Source: CAVXEH01 sp963805645
Lineage (GTDB): Bacteria; Chloroflexota; Limnocylindria; QHBO01
DNA: 64,000 nucleotides
Reading direction: 5' to 3'
Assembly (NCBI GenBank): GCA_963805645.1
Contig: CAWDVA010000002.1
Location: 62,001 to 126,000 of the forward strand
Of this stretch, positions 45,069 through 52,528 are shown one piece after another. How positions within the stretch are numbered: the first letter of the stretch is position 1; every line of letters begins with the position of its first letter. A program made the position numbers and the translations under genes. The notes beneath the pieces are model-generated. The model did no database searches, was not told the DNA's origin, and was given only the letters and a program-made list of their open reading frames with translations.

Positions 45069-46259
45069 ATGCACCTCACCCGTCTCGTCCTGGAGCAGTT
45101 CCGCAGCTACCCGTCCGCCGAGCTGCATCCCGATCCAGGGCTGACGATCGTCGCCGGACCGAACGCGGCCGGCAAGACCAACCTCCTCGAGGCCGTGCAC
45201 GTGGCGGTGACCGGTCGCTCGCCGCGGGCCGCCACCGACGCCGAGCTGGTTCGCCACGGGGCCCAGTTCGCGCGTGTCCGCCTGGACCTGGTGGACCCCG
45301 CCGGCGCCGAGCTGCGCATCGAGGCGCTGCTGCCCGGCAGCGATGCCCCTCGCGAGGTGCGCAAGCGGGTGGCGGTGAACGGGCTGGCGCGCCGTGTCGG
45401 CTCACTGGGCCAGACCGCACGCACCGTGCTCTTCCGGCCCGAGGAGATGCTGCTCCTCGTGGGATCGCCGTCGGAGCGCCGCCGATTCCTGGACGGGATC
45501 CTCACCCAGCGCTCGCGCCGCGCGGCCCAGGATCTCGCCGAGCTTTCGCGTGTCCTGGCTCAGCGTAACGCCCTGCTCCGTGCGATCCGCCGCGAGGAGG
45601 CGACCACCGAGGGGCTTGCCTTCTGGGACGAGGCGCTGGCGCAGGCCGGCGCGCGGGTGACCACGGCCAGGCTGGCGCTGGTCGGCGAGATCGCAGAGCG
45701 GATCGGCCCGCTCCACGACGGAGTGGCCCCGCCCTCCGAGCGGTCGGACCGCGTGCGGCTGGCGTACGCGGACACGCTCAAGGACGCCTGGCCCGGGCGG
45801 GAGACGGGAGCGGCATCGGCCCGGGAGGACCCCGATGGGATGGCGCAGACCCTGGTGGAGGCCTACCGGCGGCGCCTGGCGGGCGTGCGCCAGAAGGAGC
45901 TGTGGAACGGGGTGTCGCTGGTCGGCCCGCAGCGCGAGGACCTCGCCGTGGAGCTCGACGGGCGAGACGTGGCGACGCACGCCAGCCGTGGCCAGCAGCG
46001 GACGATCATCCTGGCCATGAAGCTCGCCGAGACGGACATCCTGGGCCAGGATGGCCCCACCCCCATCGTCCTGCTCGACGACGTGTTCAGCGAGCTTGAC
46101 GCGGACCGTTCGGAACGGGCGCTGGAGCTGCTCCTCGCCCGCGGCCAGGTGCTCGTCACCATGGCCGACCTGTCCGCTCTCCCCGCGCGCCGCCGCCGGA
46201 GCGTTCCCATCTGGCAGGTCGCCGATGGCACGCTCACCCTGGCGCCGCGGGTTGCCTAG
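45069..46259 (+). CDS. recF: DNA replication/repair protein RecF
   Basis: 396-residue SMC-like ATPase from ATG 45069. Walker A GPNAAGKTNLLEAVHVAV, the RecF-typical FRPEEMLLLVGSPSERRRFLD, a signature-like region THASRGQQRTIILAMKLAE and Walker B IVLLDDVFSELDADRS. Loads RecA at single-strand gaps with RecOR. The gene order dnaA-dnaN-recF is conserved; gyrB, often next, is replaced by a DciA-like gene. Confidence 0.94.
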   Translation: MHLTRLVLEQFRSYPSAELHPDPGLTIVAGPNAAGKTNLLEAVHVAVTGRSPRAATDAELVRHGAQFARVRLDLVDPAGAELRIEALLPGSDAPREVRKRVAVNGLARRVGSLGQTARTVLFRPEEMLLLVGSPSERRRFLDGILTQRSRRAAQDLAELSRVLAQRNALLRAIRREEATTEGLAFWDEALAQAGARVTTARLALVGEIAERIGPLHDGVAPPSERSDRVRLAYADTLKDAWPGRETGAASAREDPDGMAQTLVEAYRRRLAGVRQKELWNGVSLVGPQREDLAVELDGRDVATHASRGQQRTIILAMKLAETDILGQDGPTPIVLLDDVFSELDADRSERALELLLARGQVLVTMADLSALPARRRRSVPIWQVADGTLTLAPRVA

Positions 46260-46271
46260 GACGGCACGGAC

Positions 46272-46643
46272 ATGACCGATGACCGACGCCGCCCGGGCGG
46301 CGTGGAGGAGGCGGCAGCAGCCGTCCAGCGTGCCCTGCTCACCTGCGCCGGACCCGCGGCCGCCGAGCAGATCGCCCTGGCCCAGGCGCGCCTCGCCTGG
46401 CAGGAGGTCGCCGAGCGCGCAGGCCTGCATCGCGGCCCGCTGACGAGTCGTCTGGCCGGCATCGTCAACGGCACGGCGCGCATCGAGGCCAGTGACGCCA
46501 TCCTTGCCTCCGAGCTGCGGTTCCGATCGGAGGCCCTGGTCTGGGCAGTGAACCAGCGCATGGAGGGCCGCCCGGGTGCCACGCTGCGCATCCGGGCCAT
46601 GACCATCGTCGTGGGGCGGCCACGGCGGGACCGGTCCGTATAA
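46272..46643 (+). CDS. DciA-like DUF721 protein
   Basis: 123 residues from ATG 46272, 12 bases after recF. The core reads WQEVAERAGLHRGPLTSRLAG, then GTARIEASDAILASELRFRSEALVWAVNQ, the DUF721 pattern found in DciA, the helicase loader/operator of bacteria without DnaC or DnaI. Position right after recF in the origin cluster supports this. The N-terminal third is divergent. Confidence 0.78.
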   Translation: MTDDRRRPGGVEEAAAAVQRALLTCAGPAAAEQIALAQARLAWQEVAERAGLHRGPLTSRLAGIVNGTARIEASDAILASELRFRSEALVWAVNQRMEGRPGATLRIRAMTIVVGRPRRDRSV

Positions 46644-46644
46644 T
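46639..46644 (+). promoter_or_regulatory. Candidate -10 box upstream of 46684
   Basis: A perfect TATAAT overlaps the stop codon of the DciA-like gene, 39 bases before the next ATG. No -35 at the proper distance. Confidence 0.45.
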
Positions 46645-46683
46645 CGAGGCGCGCAACCGATCCCACACGTCTGAGCCGCCGGC

Positions 46684-48903
46684 ATGACCAACCGACTCGC
46701 AACCCGTATCGGACTCCCGGTGCCGGAGGAACGCCCCGCCGACACGCATGACGTCGTGCGCTTCCGCGAGCCTTCCACCGGCGCGGAGACGCGCACCAAG
46801 GGCACCCTCTTCCTGCTGGCGCAGGTGACCGGTGGCGATGCCGGGGTCGCAAAGGCGGCGCGGGTCGCCCTCGAATCCATCGAGACCGACTACTACTACG
46901 ACCTGTCAGCGGGGACGCTCGGGGCGCTGGGCAAGGCGATCGCGGTCGCCAATCGGCGCCTCTTCCACCAGCGCGGGAAGCTGGGGATCCCCCGACGTGC
47001 GGGCATCGGCATCATCGCCGTGGTGGTCCGGGCCAGGGAGGTGCACGTCGCCAAGGTTGGCCCTGCATCGGCGGTGATCGTGCGTGGCACCCGAATGTAC
47101 GAGCTGCCGCCCCCGCCCACCGCGCAGGAGGAGGACCCCCGGATCCGCCAGCGCCGGGTGGCGGCCTCGCTGGGAGTGGCGCTCGAGGTGGAGCCGTACA
47201 CCTGGGAGGGGGAGCTTGTCCCGGACGACCGGATCGCGCTCGTTTCGCGGAACATGGCCCAGGTCGTGGGGGTCGATGAGCTCAAGCGCGGTCTCGCGCT
47301 CCTGCGACCCTCGCAGGCCGTGGAGCACCTGCAGCACCTGTTCGGGATCCGTGGCGGTCGGGGGTCGGACGGTCTCCTGGTGGTGGAGCTGCTGGAGCTC
47401 CCCGTCACGGCCACCACCCACCAGCTCGAGCCGGTCCATCCGGCCGAGCCGCTCGCCGGCCTGCCGGACCAGAGCCCCGTCCCGCTGGCGGACGCCATCG
47501 GCCGCGGGCTGCACCGCACCGGTGACGCCATCGACGGGCTGCAGGCGGCGATCGGCCGTGGGCTGCTGGTGCTGTTCAGCTGGATCCTGGCCTTCGTTCC
47601 GCGCCGCCGTCCGAAGCTGCGCACCGTCGCCCGCACGGAGGTCCGCGAGGAGGGCCGCCGGCGCCGCCTGGGGCTCCTGGGCATGGTCGCGGTCGCGGGC
47701 ATGCTCGCCGCCGGGTTCACCGTCGCGAGCCTGCCGGCCGTGCGGCCCACCGACGCAATCCCCCGCGCCGCCGTCGCACGCGCTGCCATCGCCCAGGCCA
47801 ACGACCTGGTCGGCACGGTCGCGCAGCGGGTCGACGGCCAGGATCTCGTGGCACGAAGCCCGGAGCGGGCGAAGGGCTACCTCAACGATGCGTTCAAGGC
47901 GCTGCAGACCGCGCGCGACGCCGGTGTTCCCCCCGGCCAGCTGGCCAGCCTGGAGGCGAGCGTGGATCGGGGGCTCGACGCGCTCTACACCGTGACCCGC
48001 CTCACCGATATCGCGGTGGTGGCCGACCTGGGTCGGTCCTACGGCGACCTCGTCCCCCTGCGCATGGTCGCGGCCTCCGACGGATCACTGTGGGTGGCCG
48101 AGACAGGCCGTGGCCGGGTGATCCGGGTGGATCCCGCCGACGGGACGTCGGCGGTCGTGTACCGTGCCGGCCAGCAGGTCGGCAGCGTGACAACCGGCGA
48201 GCCGTGGCTCATCGCCACCGCGGCGACCGACGTGGTGGTGGTCGACCGCCAGCGGCACGCCTGGCGGATGGACCTGGCCCAGCGCAAGCCGACCCCCATG
48301 ACCCTCAAGGGAATCGACGCGGTGAGTGCCGGCTCCACCCTGCTCGTCGCGCTGCAGAATCTCCCCCCGCTCGAGATCTTCAACCTCTACCTGGCCGATG
48401 TCGGCGACGGCACGGTGAAGAAGTGGACGCCGCCAGCCGTCATCCCGGTGAACTATCCCGCTGCGCCGGAGAGCTTCCTGACCGCTGATCCCGACCTGTC
48501 TGTGGCGAGCGCCACCGACCTGGCGGCCGACGCGAACCTGTGGCTCCTGCACCGCAACACCGTCACCCGGGTGAACTTCGGCCGGCCCCTGCCGCAGTCA
48601 GATTTCTCCCTCGATCCGCCACCGGACACGGAGGTCCGTCCCTCCCTCGACTACGAGCTGCTGCGCCAGGCCACGGTCGGAGAGCGGGAGCTGTTCTTCG
48701 TCTACGACAGGGCCAATGCGCGGATCATCGCCTTCCAGCGCGCCGACGGCGCGTTCGTCAAGCAGTGGATGGCGCCGCGGACCGGCGGGTACAGCACGCT
48801 GCTCGACGGCGTGGTCGGATTCGAGGTCAGATCCGCCGCAGATGGGCCGCCCGTCGCGTACCTCCTCAGTGGCGGGCGGGTGATCCGCGTCGTTCTCGAG
48901 TAG
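46684..48903 (+). CDS. Degenerate PP2C-like domain, membrane segment and beta-propeller fusion protein
   Basis: 739 residues from ATG 46684. Residues about 35-245 follow a PP2C phosphatase outline (FLLAQVTGGDAGVAKAARVA, IGIIAVVVRAREVHVAKVG, RIALVSRNMAQVVGVDELK, GGRGSDGLLVVELLELP). However, the metal-binding aspartates expected in the ADG, GDS, SDG and DN motifs are replaced, so it looks catalytically dead. One TM (GLLGMVAVAGMLAAGFTVAS, about residues 332-351) follows a basic stretch. A helical segment (about 355-440) and an NHL/WD-like propeller (LRMVAASDGSLWVAETGRGR and repeats) fill the outer part. This is a transmembrane pseudo-phosphatase with an extracytoplasmic propeller. Function unknown, perhaps sensing. 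Own promoter candidate upstream. Confidence 0.7.
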   Translation: MTNRLATRIGLPVPEERPADTHDVVRFREPSTGAETRTKGTLFLLAQVTGGDAGVAKAARVALESIETDYYYDLSAGTLGALGKAIAVANRRLFHQRGKLGIPRRAGIGIIAVVVRAREVHVAKVGPASAVIVRGTRMYELPPPPTAQEEDPRIRQRRVAASLGVALEVEPYTWEGELVPDDRIALVSRNMAQVVGVDELKRGLALLRPSQAVEHLQHLFGIRGGRGSDGLLVVELLELPVTATTHQLEPVHPAEPLAGLPDQSPVPLADAIGRGLHRTGDAIDGLQAAIGRGLLVLFSWILAFVPRRRPKLRTVARTEVREEGRRRRLGLLGMVAVAGMLAAGFTVASLPAVRPTDAIPRAAVARAAIAQANDLVGTVAQRVDGQDLVARSPERAKGYLNDAFKALQTARDAGVPPGQLASLEASVDRGLDALYTVTRLTDIAVVADLGRSYGDLVPLRMVAASDGSLWVAETGRGRVIRVDPADGTSAVVYRAGQQVGSVTTGEPWLIATAATDVVVVDRQRHAWRMDLAQRKPTPMTLKGIDAVSAGSTLLVALQNLPPLEIFNLYLADVGDGTVKKWTPPAVIPVNYPAAPESFLTADPDLSVASATDLAADANLWLLHRNTVTRVNFGRPLPQSDFSLDPPPDTEVRPSLDYELLRQATVGERELFFVYDRANARIIAFQRADGAFVKQWMAPRTGGYSTLLDGVVGFEVRSAADGPPVAYLLSGGRVIRVVLE

Positions 48904-48907
48904 GGCC

Positions 48908-48913
48908 TAGAAT
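48908..48913 (+). promoter_or_regulatory. -10 box giving a leaderless mRNA for the bifunctional nuclease
   Basis: TAGAAT ends six bases before ATG 48920. Initiation seven bases after the box would fall on the A of the ATG. There is no Shine-Dalgarno, which fits a leaderless transcript. Confidence 0.5.
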
Positions 48914-48919
48914 CGTCCC

Positions 48920-49480
48920 ATGGGCGAGCAGCCATTCGGCCGCGTCAGGCTGATCGAGATGGTCGTGGAGAGCGTTCGAGTCCACATGCTCTCGAGCCAG
49001 CACGTCGTGATCCTCAAGGAGTCCGAGCGCGACCGATACCTGCCCATCTGGATCGGCCCCGCGGAGGCAAACGCCATCGCCATGCGGCTGCAGGGCCTGA
49101 CCGCCGAGCGGCCGCTGACCCACGACCTGCTGGTGAGCGCGGTGGCGGCGCTCTCGGCCAAGGTCAGCAGGGTCGTGGTGACGCACGTCACCGATGGCAC
49201 TTTCCACGCGCGCCTCTACCTCGAGACCGCCGACGGGTCCGAGACCGAGATCGACTCGAGGACCTCGGACGCCATTGCCGTGGCCGTGCGCACCGGCTCC
49301 ACCATCTACGTCGACGAGCGAGTCCTGGACGAGGCCGGCGTGATGCCCGACGCGAGCGACTCGTCGGACGAGCACGACGAGAAGCTCGCCGTCTTCCGCG
49401 AGTTCGTCAACTCGCTCGACGTCGACCTGGGAACCGGCGAGGGTGGTGGTCCTCCGGCCGAGGAGGAGGGCGGCAACTAG
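48920..49480 (+). CDS. Bifunctional nuclease family protein (DUF151)
   Basis: 186 residues from ATG 48920. The BFN fold stretches are VRVHMLSSQHVVILKESERDRYLPIWIG, split here as HVVILKESERDRYLPIWIG, then EANAIAMRLQGLTAERPLTHDLL and SRTSDAIAVAVRTGSTIYVDE. The C-terminus is acidic (SDSSDEHDEKLAVFREFV and a Gly/Glu tail). Members have RNase/DNase activity in vitro and occur widely in Actinobacteria, Chloroflexota and plants; the role is not settled. Leaderless translation is probable. Confidence 0.88.
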   Translation: MGEQPFGRVRLIEMVVESVRVHMLSSQHVVILKESERDRYLPIWIGPAEANAIAMRLQGLTAERPLTHDLLVSAVAALSAKVSRVVVTHVTDGTFHARLYLETADGSETEIDSRTSDAIAVAVRTGSTIYVDERVLDEAGVMPDASDSSDEHDEKLAVFREFVNSLDVDLGTGEGGGPPAEEEGGN

Positions 49481-49631
49481 CCCGCGGCTGCTCTGCGAGC
49501 CCGCGGACCGAAGATCCGGCTCCGTTGGGTCCCCGGCCGGGATGATCGAATCGACCCTGCCGGGTCCGGCCGAATGGCCCTACCCGGCTCTGCCGACCCG
49601 CGCCACGCTGACCCCTCGAGGAGGTGGCGCA

Positions 49632-49958
49632 ATGCTCGAGCTGTTCGGCTGGAACCTCGGGGTCGGCGCCTGGGCGGCGCTGGTCCTGGTCCTCGGCGCG
49701 CTGGCCTTCAGCATGCTGGCGCAGTACATCGGCGACGTGGCTTCGGGCTACGAGTGGAGCTTCACGGCCGTGGCCGTGCTGATCGGGGGCTGGATCGGGA
49801 GCGAGGCCCTGGGAGCGCTGAGCACCTGGGGTCCCACGTGGGACGGCCTGTTCGTGCTGCCCGCGATCATTGGTGGCGTGGTCCTGGGCACCATCATCGA
49901 GATGGTCACCCGCTGGACGACCGGGGGCTCCTTCGTGCACCGTCACGGGCCAATTTGA
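49632..49958 (+). CDS. Small membrane protein, transglycosylase-associated-like
   Basis: 108 residues from ATG 49632 behind GAGGAGGTGG. Three hydrophobic segments with glycines (VGAWAALVLVLGALAFSMLA, FTAVAVLIGGWIGSEALGA, LPAIIGGVVLGTIIEMVT) are seen, the small GlsB/YeaQ-like layout, but motifs are too few to assign. The 151-base gap before it shows no other gene. It ends before a strong terminator. Confidence 0.65.
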   Translation: MLELFGWNLGVGAWAALVLVLGALAFSMLAQYIGDVASGYEWSFTAVAVLIGGWIGSEALGALSTWGPTWDGLFVLPAIIGGVVLGTIIEMVTRWTTGGSFVHRHGPI

Positions 49959-49973
49959 CGCTGGCGAACGGCC

Positions 49974-50002
49974 AGGGCCCCGGCATCGCCGGGGCCCTTC
50001 GT
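49974..50002 (+). terminator. Strong terminator hairpin after the small membrane protein gene
   Basis: AGGGCCCCGGC (49974-49984), a three-base loop and GCCGGGGCCCT (49988-49998) form a perfect 11-bp stem followed by TTCG. It sits between convergent genes and may serve both. Confidence 0.7.
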
Positions 50003-50054
50003 CGTGTCGCCGCTCCGCGTGTCGCGCGCGCCGCCGTGCGCCGGGCGGACGGCC

Positions 50055-50837
50055 TCAGCTGAAGAGGGGTCCCACCCCCGAGCCGGACGGCTCGCCCAGC
50101 GTCTCGCGCCGTCTGAACCAGAGCGCCAGCCGCAGCAGGCCGATATCCCGGAAGGTCCGCAGGATCTTCGCGAAGCTCGCCCCGGTGTTCGTGCCCGCCG
50201 CACGCGGATAGTGGTGGACGCCCAGCTGCGCGATGCGGGCTCCGCGGGCGCGGAGCTTGATGAGCAGCTCCGCGGAGAGGAAGGGTGACTCCGCGGTGAG
50301 GCGCAGTCCGTCGAAGACCTCGCGCCGGAACAGCTTCATGGCGCAGTCGATATCGCGTACCCGGAGCCCGAAGACGATCGACGCGATGAGGTTGTAGGTC
50401 TTGGCGATGAAGATCCGGTGGAACGGGTCGCGGCGCTTGATGCGCCAGCCGATCACCGCGTCGACGGGGCGCCTGTCGGCGTCGTCGAGCCGATCCAGGA
50501 GCAGCTTGAGCTCGGCCAGGTCGAACTGCAGGTCGCCGTCGCTGAAGCTGATCAGCTCGCCCTGGGCATTCGCGAACCCGGCCCGCAGGGCCCCGCCGTA
50601 GCCGCGGTTGCGCTGGTGGTGGACCCGCACGCGCGGATCGACCGCGGCCAGGCCGTCAGCGATCTCACCCGTGCGGTCGCTGGAGCCGTCGTCGACGACG
50701 AGGACCTCCAGGGACTCGACGAGCGGGCCGATCTTCTCGATCGCCAGCTGGACCGTGCGCTCGACGTTCTCCTCCTCGTTGTAGGCGGGGAAGAAGAAGG
50801 TCAGGCGCGGCCGCGCGGGCAGGGCGCCATCGGTCAC
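50055..50837 (-). CDS. Family 2 glycosyltransferase, dolichol/polyprenyl-phosphate sugar synthase-like
   Basis: 260 residues from GTG 50837. The GT-A fold shows FFFPAYNEEENVERTV, LVVDDGSSDRTGEIADGLA and the acidic metal site FSDGDLQFDLAELKLLLD, followed by VIGWRIKRRDP and DIDCAMKLFRREVFDGL. No C-terminal TM pair, so it is like the soluble Dpm1 form. It likely makes a polyprenyl-phosphate sugar used by the GT-C enzymes beside it. It overlaps the DUF2723 gene (GTGA), so they form an operon. Donor sugar unknown. Confidence 0.87.
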   Translation of the reverse strand: MTDGALPARPRLTFFFPAYNEEENVERTVQLAIEKIGPLVESLEVLVVDDGSSDRTGEIADGLAAVDPRVRVHHQRNRGYGGALRAGFANAQGELISFSDGDLQFDLAELKLLLDRLDDADRRPVDAVIGWRIKRRDPFHRIFIAKTYNLIASIVFGLRVRDIDCAMKLFRREVFDGLRLTAESPFLSAELLIKLRARGARIAQLGVHHYPRAAGTNTGASFAKILRTFRDIGLLRLALWFRRRETLGEPSGSGVGPLFS

Positions 50838-52486
50838 TGGTCGGTCTCCTTGATGCGGTAGATGTCCGGGTACAGGCTGTAGGTCTTTATGGCCTCGGTG
50901 GGGTAGAGGTCCAGGACGCGCTGCACCTCCCAGTCGGGAGGCAGGACGTAGAGCGGGCGTACACCGCGGAAGGCGCGGATGGCACCGTCGATCGTACCGT
51001 AGCCATCATCGATGATGTTTCGCTCATCGATGATCGTCACGTCAGGCCGCTCTCCCAGGACCCAGCGGTGGTACCACAGCGCGGTCGAGTAGCTCCACCA
51101 GCTGATGATCACCGCGTTGGGCGGGAGCGCCTGGTAGACGCTGGCCACCCAGCGGTCCGCGTCGTGGTTCGCGCTCTGGTCGGCCGGCTGGTAGTTGACC
51201 GCCAGGGTGGCGAGGGGCAGGAGCAGGCTGATCGACAGCACCCCGCCGCCCACGGCCAGGGCGATCCTCCGCCGGCCGGCGAAGTCGGCGATCCGGCGCG
51301 ACGCCTCCGCCGCGGCTCGCGCCGAGTAGGCGGCGATCATGGCCACCGCCACCCCGATGAGCGGCGCGGTGGCGACCAGGGTCGGCAGGTAGTAGCGGGC
51401 GATGTCGCCGTCGTTGAATCCCATCGAATAGAGGACGTCGGCGAGGACGACCAGGCCAAGGAACACGAACGCGCCGAACTGCCGGGCGGCCACGGTGGCC
51501 GCGCCGATGGCGACCAGCAGCCATCCCGGGCCGATGTACTGGCGCACCAGGATGGGCGCCGCATAGGCCCACTTCGGCCCCAGCGTCGTCATCAGGTTCC
51601 CGAAGTCGAAGAGGCCGTGGAACTGCTCGGCGAAGACGAGGTACTTCATCCGCGCCAGCGTGGTCGGCCGCGCGTAGAAGAGGGGCGGCTCCGGAGGGGT
51701 CAGGGCGCGGACCGGGATGTAGAGGTAGGTGGCCAGGCCCAGCACAAGGAAGCCGGCGCACCCGGCAATCAACCGCCATCGGCGCCAGATCCGGGGGTCC
51801 ACGATGAAGAGCCAGGCGGCAATCCCGAACGAGAGCAGTCCCACCAGGGGGTGGTTTCCCAGGGCGATCCCGAAGATGAGTGCGGCGGCCAGCAGCCAGC
51901 GGCCGGGGCGCGGCGCCTCGCTCCACTCGGCGGCCCGCCAGCACAGGAGGAGCCAGACGATGAGCGCGGTGAAGAACGTGTTCAGCGCGTGCACGTCCGC
52001 GGCGACCGCCAGCGCCCACGATTCGGCGGCGAAGGCGAACATCCCGCCGGCGACGGCCGCCGCCGCAGCACGGATCCCGGCATGGCGCTCGTCGATCAGA
52101 TGCCCGGCAATGAGCACCACGAGCCCGGAGGAGAGCGCGAGGCAGACGCCCGAGAGCAGGTTCATCCGCCAGGCGACGCCGCCGAGCGGGATCTGGCTCC
52201 ACAGCCATCCCAGCATGGCGTAGGTCGGGAAGCCGGTCGGATGGAAGATGGACAGCGTGTGGGGGACGGTCTGCGCCTCCGCGGTGTCCCAGAAGCCGTC
52301 CGCCGGCAGCATGGTGCGCAGATAGATGGCGAAGGCCACGAGCGCCACGGCGAGAGCGGTCCAGGTCAGCAGACCGTCCGCGTACGGAACGGACGGCCCG
52401 GGCCGGCGGGCCGGCGGCGGCTCGACGACGGTGGTGGAGATCCCCGGTCCGGAGCCGCCCGGGGACCGATGTATACTCACCGCCAC
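50834..52486 (-). CDS. DUF2723 family GT-C-like membrane protein
   Basis: 550 residues from GTG 52486. About 11-12 TM helices are present. The DUF2723 entry is PADGFWDTAEAQTVPHTLSI followed by FHPTGFPTYAMLGWLWSQIP. The acidic loop residue after TM1 and the HPTGFP turn match the GT-C/PMT-like membrane glycosyltransferase layout, where the aspartate binds the lipid-linked donor. A C-terminal soluble region (ERPDVTIIDERNIIDDGYGT) follows. Partner of the GT2 gene and divergent from the GT-C fusion gene. Acceptor unknown. Confidence 0.8.
   Translation of the reverse strand: MAVSIHRSPGGSGPGISTTVVEPPPARRPGPSVPYADGLLTWTALAVALVAFAIYLRTMLPADGFWDTAEAQTVPHTLSIFHPTGFPTYAMLGWLWSQIPLGGVAWRMNLLSGVCLALSSGLVVLIAGHLIDERHAGIRAAAAAVAGGMFAFAAESWALAVAADVHALNTFFTALIVWLLLCWRAAEWSEAPRPGRWLLAAALIFGIALGNHPLVGLLSFGIAAWLFIVDPRIWRRWRLIAGCAGFLVLGLATYLYIPVRALTPPEPPLFYARPTTLARMKYLVFAEQFHGLFDFGNLMTTLGPKWAYAAPILVRQYIGPGWLLVAIGAATVAARQFGAFVFLGLVVLADVLYSMGFNDGDIARYYLPTLVATAPLIGVAVAMIAAYSARAAAEASRRIADFAGRRRIALAVGGGVLSISLLLPLATLAVNYQPADQSANHDADRWVASVYQALPPNAVIISWWSYSTALWYHRWVLGERPDVTIIDERNIIDDGYGTIDGAIRAFRGVRPLYVLPPDWEVQRVLDLYPTEAIKTYSLYPDIYRIKETDQ
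52472..52477 (+). promoter_or_regulatory. Candidate -10 box for the GT-C fusion gene
   Basis: TATACT lies 52 bases before the ATG at 52529, overlapping the 5' end of the divergent DUF2723 gene. No clear -35. Confidence 0.35.
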
Positions 52487-52505
52487 CTTGGCGAGCGAGA
52501 GCTAC

Positions 52506-52528
52506 CGGCGCCCGTGTTCCGGGCGCCG
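52506..52528 (+). promoter_or_regulatory. Hairpin adjoining the GT-C fusion start codon
   Basis: CGGCGCCCG (52506-52514), loop TGTTC and CGGGCGCCG (52520-52528) make a perfect nine-bp stem ending one base before ATG 52529. No Shine-Dalgarno is visible. It could hinder translation initiation or mark the start as GTG 52514. Confidence 0.5.

Noticed and set aside
46684..47430. Active PP2C serine/threonine phosphatase
   Set aside because: The aspartates that bind the two metal ions are missing at every expected motif.
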